From contig NZ_BAVS01000014.1 of the NCBI RefSeq assembly GCF_000521485.1, positions 1-64,000 of the forward strand: a stretch of 64,000 nucleotides of DNA. The letters run 5' to 3'. Source of the DNA: Gracilibacillus boraciitolerans JCM 21714. Lineage in GTDB: Bacteria > Bacillota > Bacilli > Bacillales > Amphibacillaceae. Both the position numbers and the translations under genes were made by a program. Positions 31,989 through 42,221 of this stretch are shown one piece after another. The first letter of the stretch is position 1. Each line of letters opens with the position of its first letter. A model generated the notes under the pieces. That model had not been told where the DNA came from. It was given only the letters and a program-made list of their open reading frames with translations, and ran no database searches.

Positions 31989-32469
31989 TATATGCTTTTT
32001 TTATATTTTCACGAAATCTATATAAAACAATTAATAGACTCAAAAAAATAATTGGAATGGTGTATTGTACTACATTTCCCCAATGAAGTAGAAGACTTCT
32101 TTCATATTCCGCCTTGATAAATTCTCCATCAACTTTTACAGCAATTGCTTTCTTAACAGATATTGCATCTATTTTATAATATCCTGTAACAATGGGATAA
32201 ATATTCGATGCATTACCATGATATTCATCTGAGGGCTCATTTGCATATCTACTCACTTCGCCAATCAATTCTTTGATAAGAAATTGTTCTATTTTTTCAT
32301 CTGTTACTTGATAGACATTTCCATTATAAATGACGAAAGAATACGCCCATTCTGCAGCATAAATTGCAATTGGAGAACTTAAGAGGAAAAGAAGTAACAT
32401 GGTAACAAATATTTTTTTATAATGGTCACTACTTTCATCCATTTTCAGCAAAGATTCATCATATATCAA
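31972..32469 (-). CDS. Two-span membrane protein, unknown
   Basis: 165 residues: N-terminal span (IFVTMLLLFLLSSPIAIYA), an extracytoplasmic region of about 85 residues, and a C-terminal span (YTIPIIFLSLLIVLYRF) with a basic tail. No family recognised. Its start overlaps the 3' end of asnB by about 11 bases, so it is likely read from the asnB transcript. A later ATG at 32442 is also possible. Confidence 0.6.
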   Translation of the reverse strand: MIYDESLLKMDESSDHYKKIFVTMLLLFLLSSPIAIYAAEWAYSFVIYNGNVYQVTDEKIEQFLIKELIGEVSRYANEPSDEYHGNASNIYPIVTGYYKIDAISVKKAIAVKVDGEFIKAEYERSLLLHWGNVVQYTIPIIFLSLLIVLYRFRENIKKAYKESLS

Positions 32470-34297
32470 TGGCTACATTGTATTCTTTTAACCAGAAATC
32501 AATTTGTGCTAAATGTGCAAGTAGTTGTGGCCCTGTCATTAACTGGCCAAACCATGGTGTGCGAATATTTGCCACCTTTTTATCTACTAACTCTTTAACT
32601 AAAGACCGATCTAATATATCAAATAATCTTGAATCTTTATCATTTAAAATATGATTCATCCAATTGATCACTAGTTCTGTATATACGGGATGATGTGTTT
32701 TTGGATAGGGACTTTTCTTTCGATACAAAATTTCATCTGGTAAAATGCCTTCCATCGCTTTTCGTAAAATTCCTTTCTCTCGATTCCCATATGTTTTTAT
32801 TTCCCAGGGAATATTCCACACATATTCTACTAATAAATGATCACTGAACGGCACACGTGCTTCAAAGCTTGCACCCATACTCATGCGATCCTTGCGATCA
32901 AGCAATGTTGGCATAAACCAGTGCATATTTAAATAGAACATCTCGCGTCTTGCTTTGTCTTGTGGAGCTTCTCCTTCAAGTAATGGCGTCTCTTGAATCG
33001 TTTCCTGATAACGATTTTTTGCATATTCCGCTAAATTTAACTTAGCATTCATTTCGCTGCGTAATAAACCTTGACGCACTTCTGAGGAACGAATCCATGG
33101 AAAGCCTTCTCGATTCAAATCATCTTCCCGATAAAACCAAGGATATCCGCCAAATATTTCATCCGCACACTCACCTGATAAAGCTACTGTCACTTCTTTT
33201 TTTGTTTGTTGACAAAACCACAATAAGGAAGAATCAACATCAGCCATACCAGGTAAATCCCGATGTCGGACCGCATCTGGCAGTAATTTCCCTAATGTAT
33301 GATTATCCATAACAAACGAATGCTGTTTTGTCTGAAGGGTGCTGACCATTTGCTTAATAAATTCCGTATCCTGATTAGGTTGAAAATTGGATTTCGTAAA
33401 ATATTTTTCATTATCTTCGTAGTCTATTGAAAAGGTTTGTAAGGTATCCTTATGATTTTTCACTAGGTAGTGAGTCGCAATTGCTGTAATTGCACTGGAA
33501 TCTACACCACCTGATAAAAAAGTTCCCAACGGCACATCTGATACTAACTGTCTCTCTACTGCATCAATTAATAACGAACGAACTTTTTCAGCAGTTTCTT
33601 CTACTGAATCATTGTGAACTTGGCTTTTCACATTCCAGTATCTTCTAGTTTTCCATCCATTCCTGTCAAAAATTCCGATATGGGCTGCTCGCAATTCTTC
33701 AATTTGATCAAACACACCGTGACCAGGTGTTCTGGAAGGACCTAATGCAAAGATTTCTGAGAGGCCATCTTCTTTTAAAACGGCATTTACTTCATCATGC
33801 TTCAAAATTGCCTTTATTTCAGATCCAAATAATAAACCATTTTGATGCTGTTTAAAAAATAATGGTTTTACTCCTAAACGATCACGTGCCATAAATAATT
33901 GTTGTTTTGTCGAATCCCAAATTGCATATGCGAAAATCCCATTTAGTTTGTCAACATGATTTTCTCCCCCCCAAGCAATATAGCTTTTCAGTAATACCTC
34001 CGTATCTGAATGAGAATTAAATTGCCATCCTTCTCTTAACAACTCTGCGCGAATTTCCTCTGTATTATAAAGTTCTCCATTATATACTAAGATATATTTT
34101 TGGTGTTCCATTGGTTGTTTGCCGCCAGCAGGATCGACAACAATAAGTCGTTGATGACCAAAACCTACGTGTCTTTCAAAATAGTAACCTGTTTCGTCAG
34201 GCCCACGATGTTGTAACGCTTCTGTCATCTTCTGAATTTGCTTATCTTCTTGTTGAACATCTCGTGTAAAATCAATCCATCCTGTAATCCCACACAT
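32459..34297 (-). CDS. asnO: Asparagine synthase (glutamine-hydrolysing), AsnO-like
   Basis: 612 residues. Start chosen at ATG 34297 because Cys2 (MCGITGWID) is the glutaminase nucleophile; five extra residues upstream would block it. Glutaminase domain residues 2-210 (HRGPDETGYY, YNGELYN); synthetase domain with PP-loop SGGVDSSAI and SGECADEIFGGYPWFY. Makes Asn from Asp, ATP and Gln. The neighbourhood (yisL, gerP) matches B. subtilis asnO (yisO), which is sporulation-linked. A 7-C run (33966) gives AWGGENHV for AWGE. Confidence 0.92.
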   Translation of the reverse strand: MCGITGWIDFTRDVQQEDKQIQKMTEALQHRGPDETGYYFERHVGFGHQRLIVVDPAGGKQPMEHQKYILVYNGELYNTEEIRAELLREGWQFNSHSDTEVLLKSYIAWGGENHVDKLNGIFAYAIWDSTKQQLFMARDRLGVKPLFFKQHQNGLLFGSEIKAILKHDEVNAVLKEDGLSEIFALGPSRTPGHGVFDQIEELRAAHIGIFDRNGWKTRRYWNVKSQVHNDSVEETAEKVRSLLIDAVERQLVSDVPLGTFLSGGVDSSAITAIATHYLVKNHKDTLQTFSIDYEDNEKYFTKSNFQPNQDTEFIKQMVSTLQTKQHSFVMDNHTLGKLLPDAVRHRDLPGMADVDSSLLWFCQQTKKEVTVALSGECADEIFGGYPWFYREDDLNREGFPWIRSSEVRQGLLRSEMNAKLNLAEYAKNRYQETIQETPLLEGEAPQDKARREMFYLNMHWFMPTLLDRKDRMSMGASFEARVPFSDHLLVEYVWNIPWEIKTYGNREKGILRKAMEGILPDEILYRKKSPYPKTHHPVYTELVINWMNHILNDKDSRLFDILDRSLVKELVDKKVANIRTPWFGQLMTGPQLLAHLAQIDFWLKEYNVAIDI

Positions 34298-34453
34298 ACG
34301 GTATCGACACACCTTTCTCTTGTCTAGTCACTCTTATTAATATATGCAAGAAACAGCGAAAAATGAACAAAAAGCGGCGAAGAGACTCATAACAGTGAAG
34401 AACAAAAAATGGAGTATGAATGCTATAATATTTTTATAACTATTTCAGACTAA

Positions 34454-34640
34454 CTATTTTGCGTAGAACAAAAGCGCAGAGCGCTGGTTAAAAACGTAGC
34501 GACTGGAGCGAATCAACTGAGATAAAGGAATCACGGAGAGCTTGCGAACCGATGATGACTTATCGTAGGATGATTCGTGAAGTCGCCTAGTTTTTGGCGC
34601 TCGGAGCTGGACGTGGCTACTCGTGTTTACTTTATCCACA
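34454..34640. repeat. GC-rich structured intergenic repeat
   Basis: About 190 bases of higher GC than the flanks with many self-complementary pieces (GCGC, GGCGCTC, GACTTATCG, GAATCAAC). It is open in one minus frame, but the peptide is low-complexity and basic with no SD, a usual artefact of this repeat class. Resembles dispersed non-coding repeats seen in Bacillaceae genomes; copy number cannot be judged here. Confidence 0.5.
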
Positions 34641-34669
34641 GGGCTCCATTCTATAATTTCCTAGACAAT

Positions 34670-34710
34670 AAAAAAGCCTATCCTTCAAAAAAAAAAGGAT
34701 AGGCTTTATG
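34670..34710 (-). terminator. yisL terminator
   Basis: AAAGCCTATCCTT (34673-34685) with AAGGATAGGCTTT (34695-34707), loop of A's, T tail on the minus strand. Confidence 0.9.
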
Positions 34711-34715
34711 ATTTT

Positions 34716-35087
34716 CTATGAGAACCACGTAAATCCTAATGGCAGTCTTCCGAAACCTAGAACTATTGCGATCACCAGTGCGATTACTAATTGAATCCAA
34801 AAACTCTTGGCCGGTTTTGACTTAGCTGTTTTCACTAAGATCATTTCCATCGCAACGATAACCCATAATCCTGCAAGTCCTTTAATAATCAATTCTCCGA
34901 AAATGGGAGAATCCAAATCAAATAAACTAGCAAAAAGATCTCCACCGGTATAAAGTATAAATAGATAATCAAGACGCAGAATCATATGCAGGATTTTACC
35001 TGCTTTATTTCCGTTTTTATAAAATGCATACGATACAAATAATAAAATCAACGCAAGCACCCATGCTGTAATGTGTAAATGAGTCAT
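34716..35087 (-). CDS. yisL: YisL family membrane protein (DUF1516)
   Basis: 123 residues, four membrane spans: TAWVLALILLFVSYAFY, LDYLFILYTGGDLFASL, IIKGLAGLWVIVAMEMILV and FWIQLVIALVIAIVLGFG. It matches DUF1516/YisL in length and the LRLDYLFILYTGG and RLPLG signatures. Function unknown. Between asnO and gerP as in the B. subtilis yis region. Confidence 0.9.
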   Translation of the reverse strand: MTHLHITAWVLALILLFVSYAFYKNGNKAGKILHMILRLDYLFILYTGGDLFASLFDLDSPIFGELIIKGLAGLWVIVAMEMILVKTAKSKPAKSFWIQLVIALVIAIVLGFGRLPLGFTWFS

Positions 35088-35267
35088 TCTTTATTCACCC
35101 CCAATATTTTTAATGCACTCTCATATTTTTTTTACGATTAGTACAATGATATCTGTATCATATCATGTATCGTCGATAATTTCATTTATGACCCGTGTTT
35201 TCACTCAATTGTCACAATCTTATTTTGAGTTTTCTTATTGTTCATTTTTTCCAGTCTGTTCATATAC

Positions 35268-36458
35268 CTATTCCCCCCCTTGTTCTTTTTTATTAGAAAG
35301 TTTCTTTTTGTAAATCAAACTTCGCCAAAACCATTCAAGTGGTCCTCTTTTGAATTTCTGTAACCATAGATAACTTAATACAACCTGGACAGCAAATACG
35401 ACAATACCGATTAATAATGTTGAAAAAGGTGATAACTCTCCATAGTAGCCGAAGCCAATCGAGTAAAAAATCAGCACACCAACAATCGATTGCAAAATAT
35501 AATTGGATAATGCCATCTTTCCAACTGATCCTATTAATTGAAACAGCCCTGTTAACTTCGGATACAGAAAAGTAATCGTCAGCAGATAAAAGATTGCTGA
35601 AGCACTTCCGCCTACCGCGTCCTGTAGCATTGACAACCAGTTAGGGTTACCAATCAGATATGGGCCTACTTTAAATACAATAAATAAGATAAAGGTAATG
35701 ATCCATATTTTGGTTAAAACCCTTTGATGCTCCTGCACTTGGTGTAACCATTTATTTCTAGCAAAAATCATACCAATTAAAAACATTGGTAAAATATTAA
35801 AGATAACAAAAATAAAATTTAAGACATTATTACTATATAACCAATCCGTAATATTTTGTCCTAAAATATCTCCCCCCCATGTACCATTTCCATAATTTTG
35901 ATACGATACCTCAATTGCTGCCACATTTGCTAAATTACTGATATCTTCAAATAAACTGACTGCGTATAAAAGGCCTGTAAATAGCAAATTAGGAATGATT
36001 AATAAACATAAGCTCCAAACGAACAAGGTTACATTTTTACTTTTTACAAATAAAAGTAATAATAAACCAATAAGTCCATATGTAAATAGTATATCGCCAT
36101 ACCAAATCAGTAATCCATGGATGAGACCAAAGCCAATCAAAATTATCGAACGACGAATCACACTTTACGTGGAGATGGTACTCCTCTTGCGTTTAAGTTT
36201 TCTAAAATAATCTGTATGCCAAAGCCAAACAAAAACGAAAATAACGTATAAAAACTTGCTTGAAAGAAAATATCGAGGATTGCTTGCCAGATACCTGGTT
36301 CTCCGGTTCCCCCAATAATTATTCATGTTGCCATATAAAAAATATGGTCCATGAAATGACGGCAAATTGACCAGAAAGATACCAAGAATGGCAAAGCCTC
36401 TAGCTGTGTCGATCCATGGTAATCTATTTGCATCTGTTAACGGTGCTGCTTGAATCAT
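35268..36458 (-). CDS. DUF418 family membrane protein, two frame errors as sequenced
   Basis: YeiB-like multi-span protein, about 395 residues when corrected. Starts PLTDANRLPWIDTARGFAILGIFLVN; C-terminal DUF418 domain follows with repeated spans. It leaves frame at a 5-C run (36309-36313) after NNYWG; 4 C gives NNYWGTGEPGIWQAIL...FGFGIQIILENLNARGVPSPRK. It returns to frame at 36161-36166, where GTGTG has two extra bases (KVIRRS expected). The two errors sum to +3. Two 7-C runs (35273, 35872) are in frame. Function unclear, possibly transport. Confidence 0.8.
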
Positions 36459-36601
36459 TAATTAGTCACTCTCCTCAAAGTACTTCATTTCTTTGTTAAT
36501 CAGAGACGGAAACGAAATTTTTGCTTTATCTGCCTATATTTTATCTTAGAAAGTTGGAGAAAACTACTAATAATTGAAAATAATTATAATTGCTATTCTT
36601 C

Positions 36602-36628
36602 ACAAACTGTCAGCTTCATCATAAAATA
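36602..36628 (+). promoter_or_regulatory. Sigma-K-type promoter of the gerP operon
   Basis: AC (36602-36603), 16-base spacer, then CATAAAATA (36620-36628), matching the sigma-K consensus AC-N16/17-CATANNNTA. It lies about 60 bases upstream of gerPA. The gerP operon is mother-cell sigma-K expressed in B. subtilis, so the match is biologically expected. Confidence 0.7.
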
Positions 36629-36690
36629 AATATGGAATGGAATGAAATATAATACGGACCATTACCGTGATTAATGTGAGGATGATGCCT

Positions 36691-36909
36691 ATGCCAGCTA
36701 TTGTCGGTGCAGTAAAAGTAATAACTATTGGTTCTTCAAGTATTTTTCATATCGGAGATGTCTATAAAATCCAACCATATACACAAGCAAAAACGTTCGC
36801 AGGTGGCGGTTCATTTAATACTGGTGATGGCATTCGTGTTTATTTAGAAAATGCCCAAACCAACATGATTGACGATGACCAGTTTGATCAAAATATATCC
36901 GCTATATAG
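36691..36909 (+). CDS. gerPA: Spore germination protein GerPA
   Basis: 72 residues from ATG 36691 (MPAIVGAVKV). Contains the GerPA/GerPF family SSSIFHIGDVYKIQP and FAGGGSFNTGD motifs. Spore-coat-associated protein needed for germinant access to inner-membrane receptors. First gene of a six-gene operon; SD GTGAGGATGATGCCT. The longer upstream start has no family support. Confidence 0.93.
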   Translation: MPAIVGAVKVITIGSSSIFHIGDVYKIQPYTQAKTFAGGGSFNTGDGIRVYLENAQTNMIDDDQFDQNISAI

Positions 36910-36920
36910 TAGGTGATGTT

Positions 36921-37124
36921 ATGCAAATAACCATTAATCAATCGATATATATTCATTTTTTAAAAGTTGGCAGTATAACTAACTCCTCTGTATTGCAAAT
37001 TGGCAGTACTGGAAAAATGCAGGCGCTGTCTCAACTATACAACACAGGAGGTTACGAAGCACCAGCAGAAGAAGCTTCACCACAAGGAACATCAGAACCA
37101 CTTGTTCCTTTAGCACCCTTTTAA
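36921..37124 (+). CDS. gerPB: Spore germination protein GerPB
   Basis: 67 residues, MQITINQSIYIHFLKVGSI, then SSVLQIGSTGKMQALSQLYNTGGY and a Pro/Glu-rich C-terminus ending PLVPLAPF, as in GerPB. 11 bases after gerPA. Part of the GerP coat permeability system. Confidence 0.93.
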   Translation: MQITINQSIYIHFLKVGSITNSSVLQIGSTGKMQALSQLYNTGGYEAPAEEASPQGTSEPLVPLAPF

Positions 37125-37152
37125 CTTTACTTTCTCTAAGGAGTGATAAAAA

Positions 37153-37692
37153 TTGGATTATCAAATGATGGCATATTACATTACGCAAATGCAACAGCAC
37201 ATCCATCAATTGTATGATCAAATGAACTCCTTGGAGAACAGGATTCAGCAATTAGAGCAAAATGCTTCACCAAAAACTACTATCGAAAAGTTAGAATATC
37301 ATTTTGATCAGTTGAAAATTGAACGGTTAGATGGCACGCTTCATATCGGTGTATCACCTGATGACTTGCAAAAGATCGATGATTTCACTTTACCTAAACA
37401 ACAACAATCAGAGCAGATGCCTCTACCTGCACATCATTCATTAGAGCAATATATTGAGCAGGAGATGCCTGCTTATACGTCAGAGTTAGAGCAGCAGTAT
37501 AACTATCCCTTAGATAATCAATATCGGCAAGTATTAATGGAAGACTTGAAGAAACAGCTAGCTAGTCGTATCGCTTATTATCAACAGACAAATTTGCCTC
37601 CGAATCAATTACATCAGCATATCTTTACAAATGTAAAAAAAGAACTGCAATTAGGCTTAAGAAAATGGTTCGAGAACCATAAAAAGGAGTAG
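37153..37692 (+). CDS. gerPC: Spore germination protein GerPC
   Basis: 179 residues. N-terminal coiled coil rich in Gln (YITQMQQHIHQLYDQMNSLENRIQQLE, residues about 8-36), then LHIGVSPDDLQ and a C-terminal helical region. TTG start at 37153 is 7 bases from AAGGAGTG; an ATG four codons later is possible. Matches the GerPC layout and third position of the operon. Confidence 0.88.
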   Translation: MDYQMMAYYITQMQQHIHQLYDQMNSLENRIQQLEQNASPKTTIEKLEYHFDQLKIERLDGTLHIGVSPDDLQKIDDFTLPKQQQSEQMPLPAHHSLEQYIEQEMPAYTSELEQQYNYPLDNQYRQVLMEDLKKQLASRIAYYQQTNLPPNQLHQHIFTNVKKELQLGLRKWFENHKKE

Positions 37693-37698
37693 AAAATA

Positions 37699-37913
37699 AT
37701 GCAATATCAAGTGCATAATTGGAATCTCGGGGGGGTTGGAAATATTTCGTTGGTGCTGTAGCAAGTTCCTCTCTTTTTATTGTCGGTGATAGTCATGAAA
37801 TACATCTTGCTTCTTTATTTGATACCCCCCCTCCAGAATCTTATATTGTTGGTCTTGACATTACCACGCCTGAACAAAACAGGGAGTCTTACGATGAATT
37901 ACCGAACGACTAA
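37699..37913 (+). CDS. gerPD: Spore germination protein GerPD, one frameshift as sequenced
   Basis: About 70 residues when corrected. ATG 37699 (MQYQVHNWNLG) follows AAAAAGGAGT. The frame then breaks at a 7-G run (37729-37735). Five G gives LGGWKYFVGAVASSSLFIVGDSHEIHLASLFDTPP, the GerPD pattern. A second 7-C run (37825) is in frame but adds a Pro (FDTPPPESY; family FDTPPE). Its end overlaps gerPE. Confidence 0.85.
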
Positions 37914-38256
37914 GGTCAAACAAATAAAAGTCGATAGTGTCGCATTTAGTTCCATTCTTCAAATTGGTGATGCAAAAGTAATAGAATCTAAATTAGATGC
38001 GATTGCTGTCCAAAAAGAAGGTGGAACATCTTCTGATAAAGGATTTGAATTTGAAAAGTATCCGATTTTTGATACTGTGATTCAACATTTACCTGATCCT
38101 GAAATCGTCTATAGGAAACATTACCATCATGATAAGCAGATTACAGTACCAACAATTGTTGTTACAGCTATTTCATCTTCAGCCGTTGTTCAACTTGGAA
38201 GTACGGATAAGATTCAATCTTTATCACGAGTAAAACATATTAGAATGGTAAAATAA
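37894..38256 (+). CDS. gerPE: Spore germination protein GerPE
   Basis: 120 residues from MNYRTTKVKQIKVDSVAFSS at 37894; SD AGGGAG lies upstream inside gerPD. Contains two family-type segments: SSILQIGDAKVIESK and SSAVVQLGSTDKIQSLSRVKHIR. Overlaps the end of gerPD by 20 bases. The longer open frame starting at 37780 is an artefact of reading gerPD out of frame. Confidence 0.9.
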   Translation: MNYRTTKVKQIKVDSVAFSSILQIGDAKVIESKLDAIAVQKEGGTSSDKGFEFEKYPIFDTVIQHLPDPEIVYRKHYHHDKQITVPTIVVTAISSSAVVQLGSTDKIQSLSRVKHIRMVK

Positions 38257-38286
38257 TAATAAATGGTAGAAAGGGTGTGACTGTGC

Positions 38287-38508
38287 ATGCCTTCGATTGT
38301 TGGACCGATAAAAATTAACAGTGTTGGCGGTGGGGGGGTAATTAACTTTGGCGATAGTTTTTATCTGTCACCAAAAAGCGCTTCCAAATCTGCTTATGGT
38401 GCTGGTGCAAATAACACTGGTGACTTTTTGAACACAAACACTGGTTTCAATATTACCAATGCAATCGATCCCGATGCAGTTGATCAAATAGTAGGTGGAA
38501 ATGCATAA
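38287..38508 (+). CDS. gerPF: Spore germination protein GerPF
   Basis: 73 residues, MPSIVGPIKINSVGGGGVINFGD, then YLSPKSASKSAYGAGANNTGDF; GerPA/PF family, last gene of the operon. The four-Gly stretch sits on a 7-G run (38332-38338) and is probably three Gly in relatives. SD AGAAAGGGTGTGACTGTGC. Confidence 0.92.
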   Translation: MPSIVGPIKINSVGGGGVINFGDSFYLSPKSASKSAYGAGANNTGDFLNTNTGFNITNAIDPDAVDQIVGGNA

Positions 38509-38529
38509 GGAAGAACTTCCTCCTTATGC
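38503..38529. terminator. Hairpin between gerPF and addA
   Basis: GCATAAGG (38503-38510) with CCTTATGC (38522-38529), extended by GAAG/CTTC. No long T run, so a transcript-end hairpin of modest strength between convergent genes. Confidence 0.5.
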
Positions 38530-41500
38530 TATACCTTCACCAATAACCCTTTATCAAAAAAGTATAAATATTTTTCAATTACAGGTTGCTTCCAAATTTG
38601 TTCTAATGCCTTAGCATATAGATCCATCTGAATTTGATAGCGATTTTTTAATTTTTCTTCTGTTTGTGAATTAATGTCTTCTTGGATCTGATCTGTCTTA
38701 TAATCTAATAATACCCATCCGTTTTCTGTCTGGATCACACAGTCAATTACCCCTTGTAAAAAGATCCGTTCCTGATGTTGCTCTTGCCAATTCGGATATA
38801 CATCTTGGGCAGGCAATGTTAAACTGAACGGTATTTCTCTTTCCACATGTTCCGCCTGAACTACTTGCTTCCCAATTTCCGTTGCGAAAAAGCCAAGTAT
38901 AGCCTCTGCATCAATTACAGTTGCTTCATCTGCTGTAATCATATCCTGCGCTTCCAGTTTCGAAATAAATTCAACTAATTTCATTTCAGTCCATTCTTGA
39001 TCTAATGGCAAGTGTTGCATCACCGTATGCATCGCTGTTCCAATTTCTGCGCGGGTTAGCCTTTGCTCTGTTTGCATAAATCGTGGCCGTTTTCTTATCG
39101 GTGCTCGGAATGGCTCAATAATTTGCTGATCACTGTAACTGTCCTTGACCTCATGCTGGCGTTTCATTTCGGTAACGGTTTGTTTGGCACGATAATAAAT
39201 CGAATCTTGATATGGATACTGATATTCTAAATGGTGTTCGACTTTTTCCTTTAATTCCTGTTCTGCTAACACTAAACCTTCCCATTTATAGATCGCCTGT
39301 TCCAATTCTTCGATTTTCTCGCGATTACTCTCATCAATTGTTTGATAGTCACCTTGATGAATCCGATCGATTTTCCATATCGAGATATCTTCTGCAATTT
39401 CCTTTGGTACATCAAGTCTGCTGTCTGCATCACGTAATACCTCACCTTGATGATGACGAACCAGACTCGCTCCGACCCAGTCTAAGTAGGATAGCGACTC
39501 TAAACGATAATAGGAAGGTAATACCCAATCCTGATGGGCGACTATATCTCTCCATTTTTTCTTCTTTTTCTCGAAAGACTTTACAGTACCGACTAATACC
39601 ACTTTTTCTTTGGCACGTGTTAACGCCACATATAAGACCCGCATTTCCTCAGCTAACATTTCTCGTTGCATTTCTTTTTTGATGCCATGATAAATCAGAG
39701 TTGGATAGATAATTCGTTTGATTGGATCAATGTATTTAGTAGCAAACCCTAGTTCCTTATGCAACAAATATTTCGCTCGTATGTCCTGTTGATTAAATTG
39801 TTTATCCATCGCACCGACAATTACTAATGGGAATTCGAGTCCTTTACTTTTGTGGATCGTCATAATCCGTACCACATCTTCTTGTTCCCCCTAAAGCCTT
39901 AGCTGCCCCTAAATCATCGCCCTTTTCTTCCATCCTTTCGATAAAACGCAAGAAACGGAATAATCCTCTAAACGAAGTCGATTCATAACTTTTAGCACGA
40001 TCAAATAAAGCTCTTAGGTTTGCCTGGCGTTGCCGTCCACCAGGAATACCGCCAACAAAATCATAATAACCAGTTTCCTGATAAATTTCCCATATTAATG
40101 TCGACAATGCTCCCTGTCTCGCTTCTCTTCTAAAACGTTGTAATTGATCAACAAATTGCTGTAACGAATCATCATTTGTTGTTTTCAAATATGCTTTTAA
40201 TGCTTGATAATAGCTAGCGCCTTTTTTTGCTAAGCGTATCTTGGCTAGTTGATCTTCACTTAAACCAACGATAGGTGATTTGAGTACAGATGCAAGCGGA
40301 ATATCTTGTCGTGGATTATCAATTACCTTCAATAAGCTAATCATCACCTGGATTTCAATAGCTGCTAAATAACCTGTCGAAAGCTCGGCATAAACCGGAA
40401 TTCCCTGCTTTTTGAATTCTTCCATAATCGTTGGTGTCCATGTCATTGAACGTAATAAAATTACAATATCCCGGTACTCGACTTTTCTGGGTTGGCCTGT
40501 ATGTTTGTCCATGATTTCCGTTGTGCCAATCCAGCTTTTTATTTTCGTTGCATATCCACGGGCTTCTAGCTGCGCTTTTTCTAAGTCTTGTTCATTCTCC
40601 AGTTCTTCCTCAAATGTGTCCTGCTCTTGTGTCTCTTGGTCAATGATTAATAATTCGGTATCGATATCTGGAAAAGGCACTTGCTCATAATCTTTATTAC
40701 CATAAATTAATTCCGCATCTTGATCATAGTCAATATCGCCAACCTTTTGATCAAATAATTGCCTGAAAATATAATTAGCTGCAGTTAACACCTCTTCCCG
40801 ACTACGGAAATTGCGTGCTAAATCAATTCGGTAACCAGGATCATCCTCTCTTGCAAAGCGTTTGTATTTTTCAATAAACAGGGTGGGTTCTGCATGGCGG
40901 AATCGGTATATACTTTGTTTGACATCCCCCCCTACCATAAACATATTACCACCGTCTTGCTGATTCGATACCAATGTCAGAATCGTCTCCTGTACAATAT
41001 TGGTATCCTGATACTCATCAATCATTACTTCGGTAAATTTCTCCTGTAGATCCTTAGCAATCGATGAGGCTGTCTGCGTTTCTTTATCTTCCAACAAAAT
41101 ATCTAGAGCGAAATGCTCTAAGTCAGCGAAATCGACTAATCCTTTGTCTTTTTTCGCCTCTTGATATCCTGCTTTAAACTGTTTGATCATTTTCGTTAAT
41201 TGCTCGATCGTTGGATGGAGTTCCTGCATATCTTCCAGATGATTGGCTAAGCTTCTGGTGAACCAGTCTGACGCTATGGTACTCCATCTCTGTTTAACCT
41301 GATCACGAAGTTCCTTCACTTGTTCTTTCTTATCTTCAGCACATTCCACCTTTTTGCTGGATAATGCTTTAAACTTTGCGCCAGCAAAATGGCACGAGCT
41401 TCTTCCCATGAAATAAGGATGGCACCTTTTGCCTGCTGGATCATTTCCTTATCCACGTCTAATGCTTCCGCATAATGATAAGGTCCATCACTTTCACGGG

Positions 41501-42221
41501 TAACATTTAGTGCTTGTTCTATTAACTTATCCATTACCTCTAATTGTTCGACAACTTCTTTTTTCAATAAACGAAGCCACGGTATATCGTCTTCTTCCAT
41601 ATCTCTATCGACTTGATAAATGGTAGCCATTTGCTCTAACCAGTAATCAGGATTCGGATGCTGAATCGAAAATTCATACATTTTTAGAATCAATGATTCT
41701 ACTTCTAAATCGTTACGATCATTGGAAAAACGATCCACAACAGAGAAAAATAAAGCTTGTTCCTCTTCATTCTCTTCGCCATACCACTCTTCAAAAAGCT
41801 GTTCCAACACATCCTGACGAATTAAGTCTGCTTCAATACTATCTGCAATGCGAAAGCTTGGATCAATATCAATTTGATAGGCATACTTTCGGACTAAGTC
41901 CATACAAAATGCATGCAATGTCGAAATCGAGGCATTTTGCAATAACGATATTTGTTTTTTCAAATGATTAGAAGTTGGATCATTCGCTAATGCTTCCTCT
42001 AAAGCCTCGCCAACTCGATTACGCATTTCCTGTGCCGCTGCATTAGTAAATGTTACGACTAGTAATGTATCAATATCTATCGGCAGATCCTTATTGATTA
42101 ATTTTTGAATGATGCGTTCAACAAGCACTGCTGTTTTACCTGATCCCGCTGCTGCAGCCACTAATATATTTTTGCCGGATTGGTAAATGGCATCTTCTTG
42201 TTCTTTTGTCCATTGCGGCAT
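38529..42221 (-). CDS. addA: ATP-dependent helicase/nuclease subunit A AddA, two frameshifts as sequenced
   Basis: Catalytic helicase-nuclease subunit of AddAB, which resects double-strand breaks to Chi. About 1230 residues when corrected. N-terminal UvrD-like ATPase with Walker A AAAAGSGKTAVLVERI and DEx box IDEYQDTN; motif IV-VI region IMTIHKSKGLEFP and VALTRAK; C-terminal RecB nuclease motif LLDYKTDQI. Breaks: near 41390-41405 (one base missing between WEEARA and AKFKALSSKK) and at a 5-C run 39887-39891 (4 gives KALGEQEDVVRIMTIHKSKG). A 7-C run at 40925 gives MVGGDVKQSIYRF for MVGDVKQSIYRF. The ATG overlaps the addB stop (TAATG). Confidence 0.92.

Larger units (their letters stand above)
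34298..34715. other. Intergenic region asnO / yisL
   Basis: 418 bases without a credible gene. From right to left it holds the yisL terminator, a GC-rich structured repeat (34454-34640) and the AT-rich promoter region of asnO. Confidence 0.6.

Noticed and set aside
34454-34639. Minus-strand open frame of 61 codons
   Set aside because: Basic low-complexity peptide with no SD, lying inside the GC-rich structured repeat; a translation artefact of that repeat.
37780-37893. Extended N-terminus of gerPE
   Set aside because: It is the gerPD sequence read in the wrong frame; MNYRTTK at 37894 has its own SD and fits GerPE.
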